Assembly: GCA_007135385.1 (NCBI GenBank)
Contig: SLIY01000116.1
Location: 1-14,720, forward strand
Reading direction: 5' to 3'
Length of the DNA stretch: 14,720 nucleotides
Source: Leptolyngbyaceae cyanobacterium CSSed165cm_216
GTDB taxonomy: Bacteria; Cyanobacteriota; Cyanobacteriia; Phormidesmidales; Phormidesmidaceae
Positions 1 through 6,171 of this stretch are shown piece after piece. Within the stretch, counting starts at the first letter, position 1. Every line of letters begins with the position of its first letter. A program made the position numbers and the translations under genes. Under the pieces are notes generated by a model. That model did no database searches, was not told where the DNA came from, and saw only the letters and a list, made by a program, of their open reading frames with translations.

Positions 1-1
1 A

Positions 2-145
2 ATCGTCTCTGAGGACATCAGACCAGAAATGTTTCTCAGCGACATCGAAGACGACGTACGACGCTTTTGGCAACAGTTTCTTGTGGATGAACTGCCCCGC
101 ATTGATGAGGCGATCGTTCAAGCCTTTGGGACAGCTCAGGAATAG
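2..145 (+). CDS. C-terminal tail of an unidentified protein (partial at window edge)
   Basis: This open frame runs in from the left edge and ends at TAG 143-145, giving 47 residues. It is charged and helical in character, with segments such as FLSDIEDDVRRFWQQF and LPRIDEAIVQAFG. Codon use looks like real cyanobacterial coding sequence. I do not recognise the family. Its position before an hsdS remnant suggests it could be an accessory gene or toxin-type gene of a restriction locus, but that is inference from position only. It does not resemble an HsdS target-recognition domain, so the hsdS remnant just after it is not simply its continuation, even though the two share a frame across the stop codon. 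Confidence 0.5.
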   Translation: MVSEDIRPEMFLSDIEDDVRRFWQQFLVDELPRIDEAIVQAFGTAQE

Positions 146-308
146 GGGAGTGGGGCGATCGCAACTATCCTCTCCGACGTGGACGCTGCGATCTGGGATC
201 TCAGCCCTAGAAGCCCGCCGCGCCAAAACCCAGGCCATCAAACAGGGCATGATGCAGCAGCTTCTTACCGGGCGGGTGCGGTTTACAATTAACCCAGCCA
301 GCCAATGA
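146..308 (+). pseudogene. hsdS: hsdS C-terminal remnant, frameshifted
   Basis: This is the remnant of the specificity (S) subunit of a type I restriction-modification enzyme. Frame 2 at 155-193 reads AIATILSDVDAAI. Frame 3 from 201 reads SALEARRAKTQAIKQGMMQQ and then LLTGRVRF, which is the typical HsdS C-terminal conserved helix and tail, followed by TGA 306-308. Removing the 7 bases at 194-200 joins the two pieces in frame as DAAI-SALEARR. Only about 50 of the usual 400 or so residues remain, and no target-recognition domain is visible. The upstream gene stops at 143-145 in the same frame. No functional S subunit can come from this stretch. The stop overlaps the start of the next gene (ATGA). 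Confidence 0.8.
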
Positions 309-541
309 CTCACAACAGGGCACAGGTCATGCTAGACACCAATATCCTGAATCAACTAAGCGGGGCCTCCATCGAAGACCGCATTGCCGTCATTGAGATG
401 ATTCTGAAGTCCCTCAAGCAGGATCTTCGTGCCAGTAACGCCCAGGCCATCGCCGAGCAGCATCCTCTTCGTGGCAAACTGCGCTACTACGAAGACCCCT
501 ACGAACCTGTAGCCGCTGACGACTGGGAAGCATCGGCATGA
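305..541 (+). CDS. VapB-like antitoxin of a VapBC pair
   Basis: This 78-residue protein lies directly before a PIN-domain toxin and overlaps it by four bases (ATGA, 538-541), the usual arrangement of type II toxin-antitoxin genes. The N-terminal half (SIEDRIAVIEMILKSLKQD) resembles the short helical segment of cyanobacterial antitoxins. The acidic, aromatic C-terminal end (RYYEDPYEPVAADDWEASA) looks like the toxin-binding tail seen in such proteins. The family call is inference from this style and from position. ATG 305 overlaps the stop of the hsdS remnant and would allow translational coupling. ATG 329, giving MLDTNILNQLSG, is a plausible alternative start with GGG and AGG upstream. I keep 305 with modest confidence. 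The pair probably autoregulates, as is usual for these modules, but no operator is evident. Confidence 0.75.
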   Translation: MTHNRAQVMLDTNILNQLSGASIEDRIAVIEMILKSLKQDLRASNAQAIAEQHPLRGKLRYYEDPYEPVAADDWEASA

Positions 542-924
542 TCGTTCTAGATACCCATATCTGGATTTGGTGGGTTGATGAAGCCCCCAAACTAACCCCT
601 GCAAACCTGGAGATTATTCAATCTCACCAAGGTAGTAGTCTAGGCATCAGTATGATTTCCTGTTGGGAAATCGCCAAATTAGTCGAAAAGGGCCGATTAA
701 GCTTTGACTGCCCCGTCAACGAGTGGCTAGAGATTGCCCTGGCCTACCCTGGCATTGAACGAATTGATCTCAGCCTTCCGATCATTCTTCAATCCACCAG
801 TCTCAAAGGCTTTCATAACGATCCGGCAGATCAAATCATCGTCGCCACAGCAAAAGTCCTAAACGTTCCCCTCCTGACCCAAGACGCAAAGATTCTGGCT
901 TACCCTGATGTCGAGACATTCTGA
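538..924 (+). CDS. vapC: VapC-like PIN-domain ribonuclease toxin
   Basis: This 128-residue protein is a PIN-domain endoribonuclease, the toxin half of a VapBC pair. VapC proteins cleave RNA, typically tRNA or rRNA, using metal held by acidic residues. The visible set is D5 in IVLDTH, E44 in SCWEIAKL, D95 and D98 in HNDPADQIIVATA, and D116 in LLTQDAKI. All four expected acidic positions are present and the length is normal, so it is probably catalytically intact. It starts inside the antitoxin stop codon (ATGA), implying coupled translation. Its position between hsdS and hsdR remnants suggests it was acquired with, or inserted into, a restriction locus. The cellular target cannot be told from sequence. 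Confidence 0.9.
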   Translation: MIVLDTHIWIWWVDEAPKLTPANLEIIQSHQGSSLGISMISCWEIAKLVEKGRLSFDCPVNEWLEIALAYPGIERIDLSLPIILQSTSLKGFHNDPADQIIVATAKVLNVPLLTQDAKILAYPDVETF

Positions 925-991
925 AGACTACGATTGTGACCTCAGCCAAATCGAAGAAGCCATCCGGCGCGAAATTCCCCTGGCCGCATGA
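908..991 (+). CDS. Possible 27-residue ORF or gene fragment overlapping the vapC end
   Basis: An ATG at 908 inside the end of vapC opens a 27-codon frame, closing at TGA 989-991. After MSRHSEDYDC it reads DLSQIEEAIRREIPLAA, an acidic helical stretch that looks more like protein than random sequence. It could be the surviving N-terminal piece of a third gene lost during decay of the locus. There is no clear ribosome binding site and no recognised family, and a chance ORF of this length is quite possible. Confidence 0.2.
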   Translation: MSRHSEDYDCDLSQIEEAIRREIPLAA

Positions 992-1058
992 GTTCGCCAG
1001 CGCTAGCGGAAACCCACTAAGATTGGGCTAGGCCCCCTGCGATGGAGCAACTACGCCA

Positions 1059-1310
1059 ATGCCTCCCACCGTCATGACCAGAGCATACGAAGAAATTATT
1101 GAATTTATTGCGGCAGGGACCACCCCCCAAAGCCTGATCAACTTCCAGCCCTCCGAGGTTGCCAAAGAGCGGGTTGCCGATTTAATCTTTCGCGAGAAAA
1201 CAGAAGCCCTCACCGCCGACGAAAAAGCTGAGCTAGATCAGTACCTGATGCTAGAACACCTGCTGCGGCTAGCCAAAGCCCGCGCCTATCAATACGTTGC
1301 GGCATCCTAG
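1059..1310 (+). CDS. Small conserved protein paired with an HNH nuclease
   Basis: This 83-residue protein has no catalytic motif that I can see. It is mostly helical and acidic, with the order YEEIIEFIAAGTTPQSLINF, then a helix VAKERVADLIFREKTE, then LTADEKAELDQYLMLEHLLR and LAKARA. From memory, proteins of this type occur in cyanobacteria directly upstream of a small HNH endonuclease, as here, where the gap is only 9 bases. The gene may act as an antitoxin or immunity partner, but that role is inference. ATG 1059 is chosen because GGAG at 1044-1047 lies 11 bases upstream. ATG 1074 (MTRAYEEI) is an alternative without a site at suitable distance. No promoter was clearly found in 992-1058. Confidence 0.8.
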   Translation: MPPTVMTRAYEEIIEFIAAGTTPQSLINFQPSEVAKERVADLIFREKTEALTADEKAELDQYLMLEHLLRLAKARAYQYVAAS

Positions 1311-1319
1311 GGGTTTTGG

Positions 1320-1781
1320 ATGGAGCGCCCGTACTTGAGCCAAGACCTGCGCCGCCAAGTCGCAGCCCGTGCCCATAACCTCTGCGAGTATTGCCTCATT
1401 CACGAAAACGACACAGCCTTTGGGTGCGCAGTCGATCACATCATCAGCCTGAAGCACGGCGGCACTAGCGAAGCCGATAATCTGGCCTATGCTTGCGTAT
1501 TTTGCAACCGATTCAAAGGCAGCGACATTGGCTCGATTGTCTGGGCAACCCAAGAATTTACTCGCTTCTATAATCCGCGTCGCGATCGCTGGGCAGAGCA
1601 TTTTCAACTGCAAGACACGATTCTGCATCCGGTGACAGCAATCGGGGATGTAACCGCTAGAATTTTGGGGTTTAACGACAGCGATCGTGTTCTAGAACGG
1701 CAAATCTTGATTAACCAGAACAAGTATCCCCACCCCGCTGCCCTACGGTTCATAGGCGATGGATCTCGCGACCTTGAGTAA
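1320..1781 (+). CDS. HNH endonuclease
   Basis: This 153-residue protein carries a complete HNH (His-Me finger) nuclease core in its first half. C22-x2-C25 (CEYC) and C59-x2-C62 (CVFC) form the structural zinc site. D39-H40 in AVDHIISLKHGG provides the catalytic histidine, and N54 and N63 fill the later positions of the motif. The C-terminal half (residues 75-153) is likely accessory or DNA-contacting. Such proteins make metal-dependent DNA nicks or breaks; the target of this one is unknown. AGGGG at 1309-1313 sits 6 bases before ATG 1320 and overlaps the stop of the preceding gene, so the two are probably translationally coupled. It may be a small defence or mobile-element nuclease. Confidence 0.9.
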   Translation: MERPYLSQDLRRQVAARAHNLCEYCLIHENDTAFGCAVDHIISLKHGGTSEADNLAYACVFCNRFKGSDIGSIVWATQEFTRFYNPRRDRWAEHFQLQDTILHPVTAIGDVTARILGFNDSDRVLERQILINQNKYPHPAALRFIGDGSRDLE

Positions 1782-1813
1782 AGCCCAAGCCGCTCTCAGA
1801 GCTATGTTGGACG

Positions 1814-1833
1814 CGCTCAGTTCGCCTTGAGCG
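1814..1833 (+). terminator. Weak stem-loop after the HNH gene
   Basis: CGCTCA (1814-1819) and TGAGCG (1828-1833) form a 6-bp stem with an 8-base loop, 33 bases after the HNH stop. A short GGTTTT follows within about 15 bases. This could be a weak terminator for the two-gene unit before the hsdR promoter. The stem is short and there is no proper T-run. Confidence 0.2.
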
Positions 1834-1888
1834 TAATGTCTGGTTTTCGTGAGGCATTCCTAACAGGGTGATTGGCTCCAAAGCAGCT

Positions 1889-1897
1889 TGCTATAAC
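1889..1897 (+). promoter_or_regulatory. Candidate extended -10 promoter for the hsdR fragment
   Basis: TG-C-TATAAC at 1889-1897 matches an extended -10 element (TATAAC is 5 of 6 with TATAAT). No good -35 box lies at normal spacing; the TTGGCT at 1872-1877 is only 14 bases away. The start codon at 1953 is 55 bases downstream. The site argues against a start at TTG 1872, which would lie upstream of transcription initiation. Confidence 0.35.
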
Positions 1898-1939
1898 TGT
1901 GGGAACACTGGTTAAGCAGCCCAACCTCGGGCACCCCTC

Positions 1940-1945
1940 AAGGAG
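1940..1945 (+). promoter_or_regulatory. Shine-Dalgarno site fixing the hsdR start
   Basis: AAGGAG lies 7 bases before GTG 1953, a near-ideal ribosome binding site. It decides the start in favour of GTG 1953 over the longer TTG 1872 frame. Confidence 0.75.
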
Positions 1946-1952
1946 CACCGCC

Positions 1953-2930
1953 GTGAGCACCGTCGGCCAACGGGAACGAGCCACCCAAAATCGAGTCGTC
2001 CAGCTATTTCAAACCCACCTGGGCTACCGCTACCTGGGCAACTGGGAGACCCGCCCCAACAACCGCAACATCGAGGCCGACCTGCTGCGATCGTGGCTGG
2101 CCCGCCAGGGTATTAGCGAAACCCTAATCGCCAAAGCCCTGCGAGAGCTAGACCAGGCCGCCGCCCTAGGCGACAGCCAAAACCTCTACGACGCCAACAA
2201 AGCCGTCTATGGCCTGCTGCGCTACGGGGTCAAAGTCAAAGCCGAGGCCGGGGAGCAAACCCAAACCGTAGCGCTGATCGACTGGGCACAGCCCGACAAT
2301 AACGACTTTGCGATCGCCGAAGAAGTCACCCTCAAAGGCCAAAATACCCGCCGCCCCGACATCGTGCCCTACGTCAACGGCATTGCCCTGGGCATTCTTG
2401 AACTCAAAAAAGGCAGCGTTGATGTTGCCAAAGGCATTCACCAAAACCTCGACAACCAGCGCAAAGAGTTTCACCGCCCCTTCTTCACCACCATGCAGCT
2501 GGTCATGGCCGGGAACGACACCCAGGGCCTGCGCTACGGCACCACCGAAACCGCCGCCAAGTACTACCTGACCTGGAAAGAAGAAAACCCCCACTACAAC
2601 CCCAAAACCGACCCCAAAGGCCGCAAATACCTACCCACCATCGACCCCGCGATTGGCGACAATGCCCTCGACACGGCCCTGGTGCGCCTCTGCGCCAAAC
2701 CCCGCCTGCTCGAACTGATCCACGACTTCATCGTGTTCGATGCCGGGGTCAAAAAGACCTGCCGCCACAACCAGTACTTTGGCATCAAAGCCGCCCAGCA
2801 GCGGGTACCGCAGCGCCAAGGCGGCATCATCTGGCACACCCAGGGATCGGGCAAAAGCCTGGCCATGGTGTGGCTGGCCAAGTGGCTGCGCGAAAACGCC
2901 CCCCTAGGGCACGAGACCTGGGACGATTAA
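1953..2930 (+). pseudogene. hsdR: HsdR, type I restriction subunit, truncated after Walker A
   Basis: This 325-residue frame is the N-terminal third of HsdR, the motor and nuclease subunit of a type I restriction enzyme; full-length HsdR has about 1000 residues. The PD-(D/E)xK nuclease is intact: D136 in RRPDIVPY, then E150 and K152 in LGILELKKG. The 14 and 2 residue spacing equals that of D151, E165 and K167 in EcoR124I. The helicase domain has only just begun: IIWHTQGSGKS (Walker A, lysine 301) is followed by MVWLAKWLREN, then an unrelated short tail HETWDD and a stop. All later helicase motifs are absent here. Start GTG 1953 is chosen from AAGGAG 7 bases upstream. It cannot translocate DNA. 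Whether the remaining nuclease half is made and active is unknown. Confidence 0.85.
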
Positions 2931-3136
2931 AGCTGCCCCCCGCAGACCTGGGTTGACCTTCAAACGCTTGCTAGGGAAAACGTTATTTTCAGAGCTGGTG
3001 CAATGCTAGACAGCAACCCTCAGATTTGTTGGCATCATCTGCAAAATGCAATGTCTTCAGGGTAAACAGCGAGGCCTCGCCACCCACCTAATCTCGGCAA
3101 TGAGACTGAAACGCGATCGCGGTGGTGATCTGGCGA

Positions 3137-3142
3137 TACAAT
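3137..3142 (+). promoter_or_regulatory. Possible -10 box upstream of ispE
   Basis: TACAAT, 5 of 6 with the -10 consensus, lies 25 bases before the ispE start. No convincing -35 box is found 16-18 bases upstream, so this is only a candidate. The 237 bases between the hsdR fragment and ispE hold no other recognisable gene apart from a HIP1 site at 3113-3120. Confidence 0.25.
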
Positions 3143-3167
3143 CCTGTAGCAGTGTCCCAAATTTTCC

Positions 3168-4112
3168 ATGCGTCTTTACACCCTGCTGGCTGCCGCCAAA
3201 ATCAACTTATATTTGGAAATCGTCGGCGATCGCCCTGACGGCTTCCATGAGCTGATCATGGTGATGCAGAGCATCAGTTTGGCCGATCGAGTTACGGTGC
3301 GCAGCATCGGCGTCGACGAGATTCGGGTGCGCTGCGACCATCCCCTGGTACCCGCCGATAACACCAACCTGGCCTATCGGGCCGCCGCCCTGCTGGCAGA
3401 CCGCTTTCCAGGGATCATAGCCAAACTGGGCGGCGTCGAAATCACCGTAGAGAAGCAGATTCCGGTGGGTGCCGGGTTAGCCGGGGGCTCGGGCAATGGC
3501 GCCTCTGTGCTAGTGGGGTTAGATTTGCTGTGGCAGTTGGGGTTAACCCAGGACGAATTACAAAGCCTGGGGGCCGAATTGGGCTCAGATGTACCGTTTT
3601 GTATTAGCGGCGGCACGGCGATCGCCACGGGACGAGGAGAGCTGCTCGATCCATTACATGGGGTGGATGGCTTGCACGTGGTGTTGGCCAAGTATGGCAG
3701 CGAATTTGTCTCTACCCCCTGGGCCTACCAGACCTACCGGGCCGAGTTTGGCGACAGCTATCTGGTGGATGCCGCCGGGTTTGAGCAACGGCGATCGCAG
3801 GTGCGATCGGGAGCCATGGTAGCCGCCATTGGCCACCAGGATGGGGGCGCCATTGGTCAACATCTGTCCAACGATTTAGAGAAAGTGGTGCTGCCCGCCC
3901 ATCCTAAAACCGCCCACCTGAAAGCAGTCATGGCCTCTTTAGGGGGCCTGGGCACCCTGATGTCAGGGTCGGGGCCTACCGTGTTTACCCTGGTGGAGTC
4001 TCAAGCGGCAGCGGACGCCATGGCCCAACGCCTCAAAGCCGACATCCCCGATCCCGACCTGGGGGTCTGGACAGCGGCCTTTACCTCCACGGGTATTCAG
4101 CTAGAAACTTAA
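3168..4112 (+). CDS. ispE: 4-diphosphocytidyl-2-C-methyl-D-erythritol kinase
   Basis: IspE phosphorylates the 2-hydroxyl of CDP-methylerythritol with ATP, the fourth step of the MEP route to isoprenoids (carotenoids, phytol, quinones) in the cytosol. The 314 residues show the GHMP kinase plan: K11 in AAAKINLYLEI with the following GDRPDGFHEL, the glycine-rich ATP loop IPVGAGLAGGSGNGAS at 98-113, catalytic D141 in LGSDVPFC, and the late GHMP loop LMSGSGPTVFTL. Length is normal for the family. The loop reads GGSGNGA rather than the more common GGSSNAA; I take this as family variation. ATG 3168 gives the standard N-terminus, though no Shine-Dalgarno site is visible. Cyanobacterial ispE often follows ksgA; here the upstream neighbour is the restriction remnant. 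The DUF3082-like gene follows 50 bases later. Confidence 0.96.
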   Translation: MRLYTLLAAAKINLYLEIVGDRPDGFHELIMVMQSISLADRVTVRSIGVDEIRVRCDHPLVPADNTNLAYRAAALLADRFPGIIAKLGGVEITVEKQIPVGAGLAGGSGNGASVLVGLDLLWQLGLTQDELQSLGAELGSDVPFCISGGTAIATGRGELLDPLHGVDGLHVVLAKYGSEFVSTPWAYQTYRAEFGDSYLVDAAGFEQRRSQVRSGAMVAAIGHQDGGAIGQHLSNDLEKVVLPAHPKTAHLKAVMASLGGLGTLMSGSGPTVFTLVESQAAADAMAQRLKADIPDPDLGVWTAAFTSTGIQLET

Positions 4113-4162
4113 CCCATTAGCCCTGAACCAGTAGGATAACTGTAGAACAGAGATGGTGATTT

Positions 4163-4486
4163 ATGGCCGACGATACCCCAAACTCCAATCAGGTCGCCCC
4201 GGCCCCGATCGCCAAAGTCTTGAAGTGCTTCAGCGGGTCCTTAATCGCGGGCACCATTGCCCTCTTGGCCTATCGACTGACCAGCTCAATTGCCGCCACC
4301 TTTGCCGCCAAACCCGTGTTGTCTGATAACCCAGCGGTAGTGAACATGACGGCGGCGGTGCGAACGCTGGTCGTGGGTATGGTCGCGTTGGGGACGGGGG
4401 TCTTTGGCCTCGCGGCCTTAGGGTTGTTGTTACTGGGCCTGCAACTTTTGGGCCAACGCCTGTTTGGGCCAACTGCGTCACAATAA
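4163..4486 (+). CDS. DUF3082-like two-segment membrane protein
   Basis: This 107-residue protein has a short polar N-terminus, a hydrophobic segment at about 22-48 (FSGSLIAGTIALLAYRLTSSIA), a polar link with SDNPAVVNMTAAVRTL, and a second long hydrophobic stretch at about 66-97. It resembles the cyanobacterial and plastid-lineage family DUF3082 in the order CFSGSLIAG, LTSSIAATFA and TLVVGMVALGTGVFGLAALGL. I recall such genes lying downstream of ispE in cyanobacteria. Its function is not known to me. It is 26 bases before the photolyase gene and on the same strand, so the three genes from 3168 to 6015 may be cotranscribed. Confidence 0.75.
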   Translation: MADDTPNSNQVAPAPIAKVLKCFSGSLIAGTIALLAYRLTSSIAATFAAKPVLSDNPAVVNMTAAVRTLVVGMVALGTGVFGLAALGLLLLGLQLLGQRLFGPTASQ

Positions 4487-4512
4487 GGCTGGCGTTGTCA
4501 GGATGAACCATC

Positions 4513-6015
4513 ATGACCATTGGGGTTTGGGTCTTAGGAAATCAGTTATGGCTAGAGCAAGCGGCCTTAGCCAGCTGTCACTCCCAGCGCCAGGACACGG
4601 CAGTGCTGCTGATAGAATCCACCCAATTTGCCCGGCAGCGCCCCTATCATCGGCAAAAGTTAGTGCTGGTCTGGTCGGCCATGCGTCACTTTGCCCAGGC
4701 CCTCGAAGCAGATGACTGGTCAGTCACCTATCAAATTAGCGATCACACAGAAACAGCCTTAAGGGACTGGATCGCAGACCAGGCAATTACTGAGCTGCGC
4801 CTGATGGACCCGGTGGATCACCCCTTCCGGCAATGGTTAGCGGCCCTAGAGTTACCCTGTGAGCTCACCCTACTGGACAATAATCATTTCCTCTGGGCGG
4901 AAGCCGAGTTCAACGCCTGGGCCAAAAGCCGCAAAGGACTGCTCATGGAAAGCTTCTATCGACAGGGGCGCAAGCGGTTTGAGGTGCTGATGGCCGATGA
5001 CCAGCCCGAGGGGGAGCAGTGGAACTTCGACAAAGAGAACCGTAAGCCCCCCAAGGGAAAGCTCGATCCGCCCTCGCCCCAGTGGTTTGAGCCAGACGAC
5101 ATCACCCAGGCGGTGATCAACAAAGTCGAGAACCTGGATATACCGACATTTGGGCAGGCCACCCCCTTTTGCTGGGGGGTGACCCGCGAGCAGGCCCTAG
5201 CGGTGCTCGATACGTTTATTGACAGCCGCCTGGAAACCTTCGGCCCCTACCAAGACGCGATGGTCACCGGGGAAGAAACCCTGTGGCATGCCCTACTATC
5301 CCCTTACCTTAACCTGGGGCTATTACATCCCCTAGAGGTGATTCAACGGGCAGAAGCCGCTTACCAAGACCATAACCTGCCCCTTAACAGTGTCGAGGGG
5401 TTTATTCGACAGGTGCTGGGGTGGCGCGAGTATATGCGGGGGCTCTATACCTACTTTGACGCCGACTATGCCCAGGGCAATTGGTTTGACCATGATCAGC
5501 CGTTGCCAGACTTCTTTTGGACTGGGGATGTGGCCATGAACTGTCTGCACCAGGTAATTGGTCAAACCCGACGAACTGGCTATGCCCACCATATTCAGCG
5601 GCTAATGATTCTCAGCAACTTTTCGTTGATTGCTGGTTTTAACCCCCAGGCGGTAAAAGACTGGTTTCATGCCGCCTTTATCGATGCTTACGATTGGGTG
5701 ATGCAGACCAATGTGATTGGTATGGGGCTGTTTGCCGACGGCGGCCAATTGGCCTCTAAGCCCTATGCGTCGTCTGCCAACTATGTGAATCGCATGAGCG
5801 ATTACTGCCAGAGTTGCCACTACAACCATAAGCACCGCACTGGTGAAAAGGCCTGTCCGTTTAACGTCTTTTACTGGGACTTTTTGCACCGTCACCGGGA
5901 GAAACTTCAGTCCCAGGGGCGGATGAGTTTTATTTTGAAAAACCTGGACAAGATGTCTGAGGCAGAATTAAATACCATTCAGCAGCAGGCCGCTGAATGG
6001 CACAAAGCCCATTAG
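4513..6015 (+). CDS. Iron-sulfur cryptochrome/photolyase (PhrB-like)
   Basis: This 500-residue protein belongs to the prokaryotic FeS photolyase/cryptochrome family (deoxyribodipyrimidine photolyase-related). Members bind FAD and a 4Fe-4S cluster, and those tested repair (6-4) photoproducts with blue light or act in light sensing. The N-terminal domain (about 1-130) is the Rossmann-like antenna domain, starting TIGVWVLGNQLW. The C-terminal helical FAD domain holds DVAMNCLHQVIGQTRRTGYAHHIQR and NVIGMGLFADGG. Four cysteines, C344, C432, C435 and C448, match in spacing (88, 3, 13) the cluster ligands C350, C438, C441 and C454 of Agrobacterium PhrB. RTGEKACPFN is the family signature. AGGA at 4499-4502 is 10 bases before the chosen ATG. 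Repair versus signalling cannot be decided from sequence. Confidence 0.93.
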   Translation: MTIGVWVLGNQLWLEQAALASCHSQRQDTAVLLIESTQFARQRPYHRQKLVLVWSAMRHFAQALEADDWSVTYQISDHTETALRDWIADQAITELRLMDPVDHPFRQWLAALELPCELTLLDNNHFLWAEAEFNAWAKSRKGLLMESFYRQGRKRFEVLMADDQPEGEQWNFDKENRKPPKGKLDPPSPQWFEPDDITQAVINKVENLDIPTFGQATPFCWGVTREQALAVLDTFIDSRLETFGPYQDAMVTGEETLWHALLSPYLNLGLLHPLEVIQRAEAAYQDHNLPLNSVEGFIRQVLGWREYMRGLYTYFDADYAQGNWFDHDQPLPDFFWTGDVAMNCLHQVIGQTRRTGYAHHIQRLMILSNFSLIAGFNPQAVKDWFHAAFIDAYDWVMQTNVIGMGLFADGGQLASKPYASSANYVNRMSDYCQSCHYNHKHRTGEKACPFNVFYWDFLHRHREKLQSQGRMSFILKNLDKMSEAELNTIQQQAAEWHKAH

Positions 6016-6090
6016 GGGTAAAACATCCAGGGTTCCAGCAGCCGTGCCTTAGCCCTCTGTGCAGCGGCAAACCTTTGCATGGAGTAGTAT

Positions 6091-6111
6091 TTGCCTTTTG
6101 CCTTCTGCCTT
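6091..6111. repeat. Three tandem TTGCCTT-type heptamers
   Basis: TTGCCTT (6091-6097), TTGCCTT (6098-6104) and CTGCCTT (6105-6111) are adjacent in the 156-base gap between the photolyase and PRC-barrel genes. Such heptamer arrays are the short tandemly repeated repetitive sequences known from cyanobacterial intergenic regions. No clear promoter was found in this gap. Confidence 0.65.
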
Positions 6112-6171
6112 TCTATCCTTGGCCCATGGGCGGATCGTTTACCATAGAAGGGTCGTGCTGGGACTGCTGCC

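Noticed and set aside
1872..1952. Longer hsdR start at TTG 1872 (27 extra residues)
   Set aside because: The extension covers a candidate extended -10 promoter and lacks a ribosome binding site, whereas GTG 1953 has AAGGAG at 7 bases and gives a normal HsdR N-terminus.
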